Below, one piece after another: positions 56,111 through 64,000 of a stretch of DNA of 64,000 nucleotides. Every line of letters starts with the position of its first letter. Position 1 is the first letter of the stretch. The notes below the pieces were generated by a model that saw only the letters and a list, made by a program, of their open reading frames with translations, searched no databases and was not told the DNA's origin. Origin of the DNA: an uncultured Rhodopila sp. GTDB lineage: Bacteria; Pseudomonadota; Alphaproteobacteria; Acetobacterales; Acetobacteraceae. The translations under genes were made by a program, and so were the position numbers. The stretch is taken from assembly GCF_903915725.1 (NCBI RefSeq), contig NZ_CAIWTY010000086.1:62001-126000 (forward strand). The letters are read 5' to 3'.

Positions 56111-57115
56111 ATGGACTCTTTGTTTGGAGAACGATATCGCGTATGGGTTGTGGCCCGGCCTGCTCGGGACACCAATCGTTCGATCACGGCAAACCAACAC
56201 CTCATGTCGCTTTCGCTCCCCGCGCTGTCTGCATCGATCTCCCGCCTGGTTATGCAGGCGGCGCCGCTATTGTCCGCGATCCGTATCGGACCCGGCCGCC
56301 ATGTCACGGGATTGGTGTGCCCGACCGGCATGATTGTCACGACCGATCAGGCGCTGCCGGCTCTGGATACCTACACTGTCGTGCTATCCAACCGCTCCAT
56401 CGCACAGGCTCGCCCGGTCGCTCGTCATCCAGCCTTGAACCTGGCTTTTATGCAACTCGACTCACCCGTCCCGGTTCGTTTGCCGGTGGTCGGAGAAGCC
56501 ATACTGGGGGCCCTGGTTCTGGTCCTGGGTGCAGATGCCGACGCATTGCCGACCGTGCGCTTGACGGTGATCCATCGGTTCCTGCGAACTGCTGGCGGCG
56601 ACGTTGCCGTGCTGGACCTGGCTGCCGGCGCTCTCGACTCGGGGAGCCCCGTGCTCGACGTGGACGGGCAGTTGCTCGGCTTGGCCGCATACGGAGCCAA
56701 TGGCGAATGGAACATCGTCCCGGGGGCCAATATCGTCACCATGTTCCAGCCCGTCGAGACGGACCCAGCGACGCAACCGCCAGCCAGGGAGCCGGACTGG
56801 CCAAGCCGATCATACAGCCGCAGAGCTTGGCTTGGCGTAGCCTTGCAGCCCATAGTTGTACCTCCGCAGTTGGCTACGCGTGCTGGCCAGACCTCCGGCC
56901 GATTGGTCGTCAACATTACCACCGGCGGGCCGGCAGACCGCGCCGGCATGCGCGTCGGCGATGTGCTGTTGTGTCTGAACGGAAGCAGCCTGAGCGGACA
57001 ACACGGCCTGAGAACCTTTCTCGCGGAAGAATCCATTGGCAGCGAGGTGGATATCAAGCTGTTACGGGACGGTCACCTGGTGACCACCCGGCTGACCGTC
57101 GCGGCCCATCCCTAG
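56111..57115 (+). CDS. HtrA-like protein with PDZ domain and degenerate protease triad
   Basis: A 334-residue protein. Residues ~55-220 resemble the trypsin-like fold of HtrA/DegP, and ~240-330 are a PDZ domain (RAWLGVALQPI, GRLVVNITTGGPADRAGMRVG, DVLLCLNGSSLSG). The triad looks broken: GMIVTTDQAL where HtrA has IVTNxHVV (His to Gln), HPALNLAFMQL where it has DLAVL (Asp to Asn), with Ser kept in LDSGSPVLDVDGQLLG. No clear signal peptide; an ATG at 56204 would shorten the N-terminus. More likely a binding or chaperone-type protein than a protease. Confidence 0.78.
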   Translation: MDSLFGERYRVWVVARPARDTNRSITANQHLMSLSLPALSASISRLVMQAAPLLSAIRIGPGRHVTGLVCPTGMIVTTDQALPALDTYTVVLSNRSIAQARPVARHPALNLAFMQLDSPVPVRLPVVGEAILGALVLVLGADADALPTVRLTVIHRFLRTAGGDVAVLDLAAGALDSGSPVLDVDGQLLGLAAYGANGEWNIVPGANIVTMFQPVETDPATQPPAREPDWPSRSYSRRAWLGVALQPIVVPPQLATRAGQTSGRLVVNITTGGPADRAGMRVGDVLLCLNGSSLSGQHGLRTFLAEESIGSEVDIKLLRDGHLVTTRLTVAAHP

Positions 57116-57131
57116 CGCAGGCGTGCGATTG

Positions 57132-58631
57132 TCAGTCCGTCAGTTCGCGCACTTTTTGCCGAAAGCGCCGGCGAAGAGCGGTCCGCACCAGCGATCGGAC
57201 GTCTCCGACATCCAGCGCCAGGGCGCTGACGGCATACAGCGCCGCTCCAAGTCCGATCGCAGCGGCGAGGCCGAACCAGCCGAGCGGAAAGCGGATCAGC
57301 GTCAGCCCGGCGATCATCGGGAGAACCGCCAGACCGCAACGGATTGTCTGCCGCCATGGCAGCCACACCGGGAACAGCGATGTTCCGATGAACCAGCCGG
57401 TGATCACCGTCATCCACTGGCAGCCAAGCGCGGTCCAGGCGGCGCCGAACATGCCATAACGCGGCACGACGTAGAGGTTGATGGCTATGTTCAACAACGT
57501 CGCTGGCACGTAAGTCCAGAGCATCATCAAAGGCCGCCCGGACAGATGGAAGGCATGATCGATGAAATGCGCCCGCAGACCGCGGGCCAGGGCGGTGTAA
57601 CACATGATCGGCAGCAGCCCGGCGACACCGGCGCGAAAGGCTGGCCCGACCAGCGAAGCGGCGACATAATCCGACGTCAGCGCCAGGCCCAGGCATGTCG
57701 GCAGCGTCATTGCCAGCAGGGCGATGCCGTTGCGCCCTGCCTGGAGCCGGGCCGCTTCCCTGCCCTGGTTTTCCAGTACGTGCACGACCAGGGGGAAGGT
57801 GGCCGTGGTGATCGACGAGCAGATCAAGGTCGTTGGCCGCTCTACAAGGCTGTAGGCAACGGCGAATATCCCCAACGCTTCGGCGCCCGCGATCGACCCG
57901 ATCATGAAACGGTCGCTGGTCTGCAAAATGGTTCCCGTCGCAGCGACGGCGACGAGTGGCCAGGCATACCCGACCAAATTTACCAGTTCGGTCTTGTCCA
58001 GCACCCCGGAGGATGTCCGCAATGGCGCCGCGAGCAGCCGGACGTCGAAGAGCGAGCAGAGAATGGCGGCGATCAGCAAACCCAGTATGATTGCCTCCGC
58101 CCCCGGGCCGAGCAGGTAAATCGCCACCAGCCCGAGACCGAACCCCAGGACCGCGTGCACACACTCGATCGTATTGTAGCGCCCCATTTTATTGGCCGAT
58201 CGGCTGATCGACTGGTTGAGTTGCACGAGCGAGCGGAACATCAGCATCGGAAGCGCCAGCAAGGCCGGTAGCCGGTATTCGGCCGGCATATGCAGCAGCA
58301 GCATTGTGGCGAGCGAAATCACGGTGACCGCGCCGGTCAGGCCATAGAAGACGGTATAGGCTTCCTTCAGCAGGCCGTCTTTTCGCCCGGTGAGCGCGGC
58401 GCCCGGGTAGAACCGCATCACGGCTATAGGCAAGGCCTGGAACAGAGACGTCTGCAGCACGAGCACCGCTGAAAACACGTAGCTGTATACACCGAACGCG
58501 CCAGGCGAGAGCAGCCGGGTGTAGGCGAATACCATCAGTATCGAAACAACGGCCGGCACCACGTTGGATGGCACGTAGCCAAGAATTTGCCTGTACAAGG
58601 GTGCGCTGCCTCGCTGAGATATGACGGCCAT
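57132..58631 (-). CDS. Wzx-type polysaccharide flippase (MOP superfamily)
   Basis: About 499 residues with 12-14 hydrophobic helices, starting YVPSNVVPAVVSILMVFAYT and RLLSPGAFGVYSYVFS, the typical opening of O-antigen/exopolysaccharide flippases. It would turn lipid-linked repeat units across the inner membrane. Inner landmarks include TSDRFMIGSIAGAEALGIFA and INLYVVPRYGMFGAAWTALG. The start at 58631 is chosen because it places the first helix ~12 residues in; the frame is open further up but that part is not hydrophobic. It supplies the export step for glycans made in this region. Confidence 0.88.
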   Translation of the reverse strand: MAVISQRGSAPLYRQILGYVPSNVVPAVVSILMVFAYTRLLSPGAFGVYSYVFSAVLVLQTSLFQALPIAVMRFYPGAALTGRKDGLLKEAYTVFYGLTGAVTVISLATMLLLHMPAEYRLPALLALPMLMFRSLVQLNQSISRSANKMGRYNTIECVHAVLGFGLGLVAIYLLGPGAEAIILGLLIAAILCSLFDVRLLAAPLRTSSGVLDKTELVNLVGYAWPLVAVAATGTILQTSDRFMIGSIAGAEALGIFAVAYSLVERPTTLICSSITTATFPLVVHVLENQGREAARLQAGRNGIALLAMTLPTCLGLALTSDYVAASLVGPAFRAGVAGLLPIMCYTALARGLRAHFIDHAFHLSGRPLMMLWTYVPATLLNIAINLYVVPRYGMFGAAWTALGCQWMTVITGWFIGTSLFPVWLPWRQTIRCGLAVLPMIAGLTLIRFPLGWFGLAAAIGLGAALYAVSALALDVGDVRSLVRTALRRRFRQKVRELTD

Positions 58632-58866
58632 CCCCCGATCCGCGTCGGGCGCAACGGTATAGATTTGGAAGATCCGACCGGACCCTCTGCGCAGAATTGC
58701 CTTTGCGCTTAACTGCCTCTGCCCCGAATTGGGCGTGCTGCGCGCCACGATTTCAACCGCGTGATCATGGCCGGTGGATACATCCCGTATCAAATCACGT
58801 TGGTATGACGATCCTTGTCGGAAGATGCATCATGCCGAGCCGCCAAGGCCGGTGGGGGACCGGAAC

Positions 58867-59841
58867 ATGATGCCTTCCTATGTCGCGCTGACGACGTTGA
58901 CGGACCGCATCCGAATGGACGAACTGGCCTGCGTGGCCGCCGCCCTGCAGACCCAGGTGCTGCGGGACTTCGCGCCGCACTGGGCCGCGAGCGCGGTCAT
59001 CGCAGCGGTGCCGTTCGAAGCCATCCCGGCCGGTTATTGCCCGGTCATTGTGCAGGACCCGTTGGAAACCGAAGGCGCCAGCGGCTTCCACCGCACCGAA
59101 GATGAGGAAGCGCCCTATATCCTGGTGCCACACGGTCCGGTCTGGTCGTTGGCAGCCAGCCATACCATCCTGAGGATGCTGGCTGACCCGGCGGGATCAG
59201 GCCGCTGCGCGGGCGTGTCCCACATGCCGGGACAGGGCACCGTGGAGTATTTTATCGACGTGGTCGCTCCATGTCAGGACATTGCCTCGGCCTATGCGAT
59301 AGACGGGATCGTGGTTTCGGATTTTTGCATACCGGCTTTTTTCGGCTGTCCCGCCGCCCGCTGCGGGTCTTATAGCTTTAACGGAACGGTCAGCGAGGCG
59401 CTCAGCCCCGCTGCCGGCGGGCTGGTTACATGGACGGCCGACGATCGATTGCTGTATCAGGCGTCCGCGGATCAGTCTGGCCGGATCAGTCTCCACGGTG
59501 GCTTCTCGCTCGCCAATCGCGGGCAACTGACGGTGCGCGAACTGGTGGAATTGTTGACGCCCGATCGTCTGGAGCGCCTGTCGCACGCGCGCCCGACTGC
59601 GGCCCTTATAACCGCCCAACAGAACGCCCGGCGGGCGCATGTGGCGAACAAGGCCCGCTATCGCGACGAGATCGGATGGCGTTTTGGCAACGCAACGAGG
59701 CCGCGGCGCGAACTGGCGTTTGGCTTCAACGCTGCCAACCCGCTGAATGTCAGCCTGGCCGGCTACGCCACGGACATGGCAAGGTCTGGCCAGAAGCGGG
59801 CTAACGGAGATCTGCACACAACTGCCCGCACCGACTCCTGA
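58867..59841 (+). CDS. Metallopeptidase-like protein with altered zinc motif
   Basis: About 324 residues. It resembles a family of uncharacterised proteins I recall with a SHExLExLxDP zinc-type motif followed by a conserved C-terminal half; here the motif reads ASHTILRMLADP, so the catalytic Glu is missing. Matching family segments follow: GQGTVEYFIDVVAPCQD, YAIDGIVVSDFCIPAFFG and GGLVTWTADDRLLYQ. The ATG at 58867 after GGGGGACCGG is preferred over GTG 58774. Its last 79 bp overlap the end of the convergent sulfotransferase gene. Function unknown, probably non-proteolytic. Confidence 0.65.
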   Translation: MMPSYVALTTLTDRIRMDELACVAAALQTQVLRDFAPHWAASAVIAAVPFEAIPAGYCPVIVQDPLETEGASGFHRTEDEEAPYILVPHGPVWSLAASHTILRMLADPAGSGRCAGVSHMPGQGTVEYFIDVVAPCQDIASAYAIDGIVVSDFCIPAFFGCPAARCGSYSFNGTVSEALSPAAGGLVTWTADDRLLYQASADQSGRISLHGGFSLANRGQLTVRELVELLTPDRLERLSHARPTAALITAQQNARRAHVANKARYRDEIGWRFGNATRPRRELAFGFNAANPLNVSLAGYATDMARSGQKRANGDLHTTARTDS

Positions 59842-60791
59842 TCCACCCGGTCCATCACCTGCCGCCAGCGTTCGGCTGCGATTTCGGTTGCGCGGTAGAC
59901 GTCGAAATAGCCGGCCGGGCGGTCGCCACGCGTGCTGACGCTCAGGAAGGCGCTGGTTTGCGGGTGCCAATCCAGACCGGCAAAGACGAACAGGTCTTTG
60001 GACAGACGTTCCGGGTCACGACACAAATTCTCGTAGACCACGATTCGCGCGTTGGGCAGCTTGCCGAGGCTGTCCACGACCGGTTCGTTGAAGGCCAGCC
60101 AGCTCCACGCAAGCTTCGCCGGGTCGGGTAGGCCGTTGAAGGCGGTCGCGCCGATGCCGCGCCGGGCGGCGAGGCTCCGGGCGGCCGCAAAATCAAACTG
60201 TAGCCCGCCGAAGCGCCTGGCCGCTATTCCGGCCATGACGGAGGCGATCTGGCCGCACGGATGCCGCAGGATGAAAACGCTGCGCGTGCCCGGCATCAAT
60301 TCGGCCGTCAGGGCGCCGTCCCAATTGACCAGCTTGATGGCAGCCCGAACCCGCGACCAGCCTTGGTGTGTCACGAAATCCGGAATATCGAAATGAGTGC
60401 TCAGCCGGGCAGTCACCTGCACCCGCTCCGACGCGGTCAACGCGGTTCCGATGGCGGATCGGACGCGGTCGAGCGCCGGGGGCCGCCAGGACTTCGGGAA
60501 ACTCGGGCGCTTGACGGCGGAGCGAAGCCCGCGCTGGCGCAGCCAGGCGCGGATCTGAGCGTCCGGCGCCAGGAGTGGTTGCGCCGGTGTCAACTCATCC
60601 GGTTCGTGCCGATAAAGGACGTCGGGATGGCTGTCGAAGATCTTGGCCAACCAGGTCGTACCCGAACGAGGATAGCCCAGCACGATGATAGCGTTCGCCG
60701 CCAGGGCGGCCCATCTGTCGGCACTGCCGGCATGCACGGCCCATCCTCGACCGTAAAATTTTTCTGTGTCAAAGCGGCGTGTATCGAGCAT
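59763..60791 (-). CDS. PAPS-dependent sulfotransferase
   Basis: About 342 residues, cytoplasmic. The 5'-phosphosulfate loop is IIVLGYPRSGTTWLAKIFDS and the 3'-phosphate site is SVFILRHPCGQIASVMAG, with RIVVYENLCRDPE later, as in bacterial carbohydrate sulfotransferases. It would move sulfate from PAPS to a sugar or lipid hydroxyl, a decoration expected for the glycan of this region. The ATG at 60791 (MLDTRRFDTEKF) is preferred; a TTG at 60839 is upstream. Its 3' end runs 79 bp into the convergent neighbouring gene. Confidence 0.85.
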   Translation of the reverse strand: MLDTRRFDTEKFYGRGWAVHAGSADRWAALAANAIIVLGYPRSGTTWLAKIFDSHPDVLYRHEPDELTPAQPLLAPDAQIRAWLRQRGLRSAVKRPSFPKSWRPPALDRVRSAIGTALTASERVQVTARLSTHFDIPDFVTHQGWSRVRAAIKLVNWDGALTAELMPGTRSVFILRHPCGQIASVMAGIAARRFGGLQFDFAAARSLAARRGIGATAFNGLPDPAKLAWSWLAFNEPVVDSLGKLPNARIVVYENLCRDPERLSKDLFVFAGLDWHPQTSAFLSVSTRGDRPAGYFDVYRATEIAAERWRQVMDRVDQESVRAVVCRSPLARFWPDLAMSVA

Positions 60792-60919
60792 CAAAATCTC
60801 GCATCCAGGACTTCCAAGGCATATTTTAGTCTGCCTCAATCACAGGCAATGCGCCTGGAAGACTGCTTCCCCGGTTTGTGTTATGCTGAATCGAAACGAG
60901 GTCGCCGCCGCGGGGACTG

Positions 60920-62104
60920 CTATGTCCGGGTAATCGCCGCGATCTGCTCCTCGGAGCAACCTGCTTCCTTCAGAACCTCGCTCGTATGTTCCCCCAACAC
61001 CGGCCAAAGGCGGTGCACATTCGGCGGAGACGCCGAAAACCGGGCGGGGATCGCCGGGACCACCACGCTTCCCTCAACAGGGTGATCGTAAGGCTCGAAA
61101 TAATTCGTCTCGATCAAATAAGGGTCGTCAAACAGTTCATCGAGCGCATTTGCCTTCCCGCAAGGAATATCGGCCTGGCGCAACAGCGCCAGCCATTCAA
61201 CCGTAGTGCGCTGCGTCATACCCGAGGTCAGCGTTGCATATACAGCGTCGATGTTCGCCGAACGTGCCTGAACCGAATTGAACCGCGGGTCGTCGATCAG
61301 ACCCGGCACGCCCATCGCCTCGAACAGCTTGCCCCACTGCGCATTACTGTGCGCGATCACGCTGATAAAGCCGTCTTTGGTCTGGTACGGCCGGCGATGC
61401 GGGGTCAGCATGCGCGGGTAGCCGAGACCCTTCTCCGGCTCGCCCAGGGTGCCATGCCACAAATGCTCCACCAGGGCGAACGACAGGATCGTCTCCATCA
61501 TCGGCAGATGGATTTCCTGACCCTCGCCGGTGCGTTCGCGGTGGAACAGCGCCATGCCGATCATCGACGCCAAGGTCGCGCCGGTGAGCTTGTCGACCAG
61601 TACGGTGGAGACATAGCGGGGCGCCCCATCGGGGCCGGCATTCAGCGACGCGATGCCCGATACACCCTGGATCAGGTCGTCGTAGGCCGGAAACTCCTGC
61701 ATCGAGCTGCCTTTCCGGAAGCCGCTTGCGCAGGCATGGATCAGCCGCGGATTGCGTGCCGACAGCGTCTCGTAGTCCAGCCCCAGGCGCTGCGCCGCGT
61801 TGATACGCATGTTGTGCACGAACACGTCGGCGGTCTCGACCATGCGCAACAGCGCCTCTCGTGCCGCCGGCTGCTTCAGATCCAGCACCACGCTGCGCTT
61901 GTTGCGGTTGAGGTTGGCGAAATAACTGCCCATGCCAGGCGTGCGGCATGGCCCGACCAGCCGCAGGTCGTCACCCTGCGGCGGCTCTACCTTGATCACG
62001 TCGGCGCCCATGTCGCCAAGCGTCTGCGAACAGAACGGACCGAGCACGACAGTGGTGACGTCGATGACCCGAATGCCGGCGAGCGGGCCGGTGGCTGCTG
62101 TCAC
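60920..62104 (-). CDS. CaiB/BaiF-family (family III) CoA transferase
   Basis: Transfers CoA between acids through an aspartyl-CoA intermediate, ~394 residues. Motifs: GIRVIDVTTVVLGPFCSQTLG, ADVIKVEPPQGDD, YFANLNRNKRSVVLDLKQP and DVFVHNMRINAAQRLGLDYE; the catalytic Asp of the family lies in the VDLK/ADVFVHN region. C-terminal RRPYQTKDGFISVIAHSNAQ is also typical. I chose the GTG at 62104, preceded by GGAGA at good spacing, because it gives the family length; in-frame 62224 lies inside the MFS promoter region. Substrate unknown. Confidence 0.9.
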   Translation of the reverse strand: MTAATGPLAGIRVIDVTTVVLGPFCSQTLGDMGADVIKVEPPQGDDLRLVGPCRTPGMGSYFANLNRNKRSVVLDLKQPAAREALLRMVETADVFVHNMRINAAQRLGLDYETLSARNPRLIHACASGFRKGSSMQEFPAYDDLIQGVSGIASLNAGPDGAPRYVSTVLVDKLTGATLASMIGMALFHRERTGEGQEIHLPMMETILSFALVEHLWHGTLGEPEKGLGYPRMLTPHRRPYQTKDGFISVIAHSNAQWGKLFEAMGVPGLIDDPRFNSVQARSANIDAVYATLTSGMTQRTTVEWLALLRQADIPCGKANALDELFDDPYLIETNYFEPYDHPVEGSVVVPAIPARFSASPPNVHRLWPVLGEHTSEVLKEAGCSEEQIAAITRT

Positions 62105-62211
62105 GGATGTCTCCTTATCGTTGGGGCGCGGCGAAGCATCACCGCGCGCCGGGCGCTTGGCAACAAGCGCCGCCATAGGCATGCGGGCAGACCCGGGGTT
62201 AGTGTGAGCGA

Positions 62212-63681
62212 ATGTCCGCGCCACAGCCCGTTGTCGAGCCTTCCGGTCGCGCCATCGAAAGGCGCGCCAACCCGCACACCGTGCTGATGATTGTCGCCAG
62301 CGCCATGTTCATGGAGCAGCTCGACGGCACCGTCCTGGCCACCGCCCTGCCGACAATGGCGCACAGCTTCGACGTCGATCCGCTGCGGATGAACGTCGCG
62401 CTGACGTCATATTTGCTGACCCTGGCGATGTTCATCCCGGCCAGCGGGCGCATTGCGGATCGGTTCGGATCAAGATCTGTGTTCCGCGCCGCGATCGGGC
62501 TGTTTACGCTTGGCTCCATACTGTGCGCGCAGGCGCCGACGCTATGGACGCTGGTGGGGGCGCGGATGCTGCAAGGTGCCGGCGGGGCGATGATGTCGCC
62601 GGTCGGACGGCTGGTGATGCTGCGCGTGGTGTCGAAATCGGAACTGGTCAGTTCCATGGCCTGGCTGATGGTTCCCGCCACCATCGGTCCGATCGTCGGT
62701 CCGCCGATCGGCGGGTTCATCGTGACGTATTTGTCGTGGCACTGGATTTTCTACATCAACGTTCCCATCGGGGTCGCCGGGATCGTTCTGGTAACTCTGT
62801 TCATCGACGAGATGAAGGAACCCACGCGGACCAAGTTCGATCTCCGCGGCCTGATCCTGTCGGGCATCGCGCTCGCCTGCCTGATGTTCGGCATCGAAGT
62901 CGGTAGCCGCGGCGCCGGTTCCGCCTGGATCGTCGCCGCGCTTCTGGGCACCGGGGCGGTCTCCGGCGGACTGTACGTCGTTCACGCGCGCCGAACGCCG
63001 CGGCCGATGCTGGATTTCCGCCTGCTGCGCATAGCGACCTTCCGCATGTCGGTGTTTTGCGGCTCGTTGTCGCGCATCGCCGTCGGCGCGCTGCCTTTCC
63101 TGATGCCGATGATGTTTCAGCTTGGCTTCGGACTGTCGGCGGTATCGAGCGGCTTGATAACCTTCGTCACCTCCATCGGCTCGCTGGCGATGCGGGCCTG
63201 CGCGCCCTACTTCCTCAGGCGCCTCGGATTTCGCAACGTACTGACGTGGATCGGCGCGCTGGCAAACGGCTTGTTGGCCCTGAGCGCCGCGTTCCGGCCA
63301 GGCTGGCCGCTGCCGCTGATCTACGCGGTGTTGTTGGCTAACGGTTTTTTTCAGTCGTTACAATTCATGGCCTACAACACTATTGCTTATGCCGACGTCC
63401 CGCGCCAAGACATGAGTTCGGCAACGAGTTTTTATACCACATTCCAGCAGATGTCCCTCACTCTCGGTATTGCGGTTTCAGCTGCGGCGCTGGCTGCTTC
63501 AATTGCGGTCACCCGGCATACGCAGCCGATGCTGCCGGATTTCTCGGCGGCCTTTCTGTTCGTCGCGGCGGTATCGTTCATGGCGCCGCTGCTGGCGACG
63601 CGGTTGGACAAAGGCGCGGGCGCGGAATTGTCTGGGCATCGTGATCGCCCCGTGTCAACGAAGGTGGTACAGGATGTGTAA
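62212..63681 (+). CDS. DHA2-type MFS drug/solute exporter
   Basis: A 489-residue proton-driven exporter with 12-14 membrane helices. Motif D1-like start MFMEQLDGTVLATALPTMA, motif A PASGRIADRFGSRSVFRAAI, motif C-like MVPATIGPIVGPPIGGFIV and HWIFYINVPIGVAGI identify the EmrB/QacA (DHA2) branch. No membrane-fusion partner gene is adjacent, so it may act alone. It diverges from the CoA transferase gene; the intergenic space is ~107 bp. Substrate cannot be predicted. Confidence 0.9.
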   Translation: MSAPQPVVEPSGRAIERRANPHTVLMIVASAMFMEQLDGTVLATALPTMAHSFDVDPLRMNVALTSYLLTLAMFIPASGRIADRFGSRSVFRAAIGLFTLGSILCAQAPTLWTLVGARMLQGAGGAMMSPVGRLVMLRVVSKSELVSSMAWLMVPATIGPIVGPPIGGFIVTYLSWHWIFYINVPIGVAGIVLVTLFIDEMKEPTRTKFDLRGLILSGIALACLMFGIEVGSRGAGSAWIVAALLGTGAVSGGLYVVHARRTPRPMLDFRLLRIATFRMSVFCGSLSRIAVGALPFLMPMMFQLGFGLSAVSSGLITFVTSIGSLAMRACAPYFLRRLGFRNVLTWIGALANGLLALSAAFRPGWPLPLIYAVLLANGFFQSLQFMAYNTIAYADVPRQDMSSATSFYTTFQQMSLTLGIAVSAAALAASIAVTRHTQPMLPDFSAAFLFVAAVSFMAPLLATRLDKGAGAELSGHRDRPVSTKVVQDV

Positions 63682-63711
63682 GCGGCAGCTTAGGTCGGAA
63701 GGAGTACTGGC

Positions 63712-64000
63712 ATGAACAGGACGGTTGCGATTGCCGGTCTCGGCGCGATCGGACTGCCGGTGGCACGTGCGCTTGATGAGGGTATCGTCGGCCTGCGGCT
63801 GATCGGCGTGGCCAGCCGCGATCCTGCAAAGGCGCGGGCCAAGCTGGCCGACTTCCAGTCGGAGCCGCCGCTGATGGATTTCGACGAACTGGCCGATGCG
63901 GACATTGTCGTTGAAGCCGCGCCGGCCTCAATGTTCGAAAAAATCGCGCTGCCGGCGCTGCAGGCCGGACGAATTTTCGTACCGGCCTCGGTCGGGGCCC
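63712..64000 (+). CDS. L-aspartate dehydrogenase-like protein (partial, cut by right edge)
   Basis: The first 96 codons of a gene running out of the window, starting after GGAAGGAG. It opens with a Rossmann dinucleotide site, VAIAGLGAIGLPVARAL, followed by LRLIGVASRDPAKARAKL and DELADADIVVEAAPASMFEK, the arrangement of NadX-type aspartate dehydrogenases (first step of a variant NAD pathway or amino acid catabolism). Related homoserine-dehydrogenase-like oxidoreductases are possible since the C-terminal part is missing. Confidence 0.7.
   Translation, partial: MNRTVAIAGLGAIGLPVARALDEGIVGLRLIGVASRDPAKARAKLADFQSEPPLMDFDELADADIVVEAAPASMFEKIALPALQAGRIFVPASVGA

Overview
This is a gene-dense, high-GC bacterial chromosome segment. 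The gene content (Rrf2-suf operon, HdaA-type DnaA homologue, an apparent small cytochrome oxidase subunit IV, lutBC, tartrate/D-malate dehydrogenase, CaiB CoA transferases) and the preference for C/G at third codon positions point to an alphaproteobacterium, most likely a Rhodospirillales/Acetobacteraceae relative. That placement is inference from gene content, not a database match. I saw no tRNA, rRNA, CRISPR array or insertion sequence.

Layout. 1-9.7 kb: GlgE-pathway genes (truncated TreS-maltokinase and a long GlgE), a TPP-dependent enzyme, a small HTH-like protein, a tiny oxidase-subunit-like protein and a TPR protein. 9.7-18.3 kb: housekeeping genes, with purM-purN on the minus strand and, on the plus strand, a CDP-alcohol phosphatidyltransferase, an AI-2E-type permease, hdaA, ppk and ppx packed head to tail. 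18.4-21.3 kb: three tandem paralogues that join a stress-protein-like N-terminal domain to arrays of 16-residue repeats; I do not recognise this architecture and it is one of the two most interesting loci. 21.4-23.9 kb: an SDR enzyme and two Phd/PIN toxin-antitoxin pairs. 24.1-30.7 kb: a complete suf-type Fe-S assembly operon (Rrf2 regulator, SufB, C, D, S, U-like scaffold, SufT-like, A-type carrier), mostly translationally coupled, followed by a 24-residue membrane protein. 31-38 kb: lactate-utilisation lutBC, a divergent tartrate/D-malate dehydrogenase, a luciferase-like monooxygenase and a CoA transferase with an extra C-terminal domain. 38-41.5 kb: MBOAT/SGNH O-acylation pair and pyrE.

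42.3-60.8 kb is a cell-surface glycan island. It is dominated by one 2734-codon gene encoding nine consecutive family-2 glycosyltransferase modules with an almost exact 900-bp period. Around it are two methyltransferases, an RTX-like glycine/serine/threonine-rich secreted protein, a Wzx-type flippase, a sulfotransferase and several proteins whose family catalytic residues are missing (a crotonase, an HtrA-like PDZ protein, a metallopeptidase-like protein). The likely joint role is synthesis, decoration (methylation, sulfation, possibly acetylation) and export of a surface polysaccharide or glycoprotein, but no product can be read from sequence alone. The window closes with a CaiB/BaiF CoA transferase, a DHA2-type MFS exporter and the start of an aspartate-dehydrogenase-like gene cut by the right edge.
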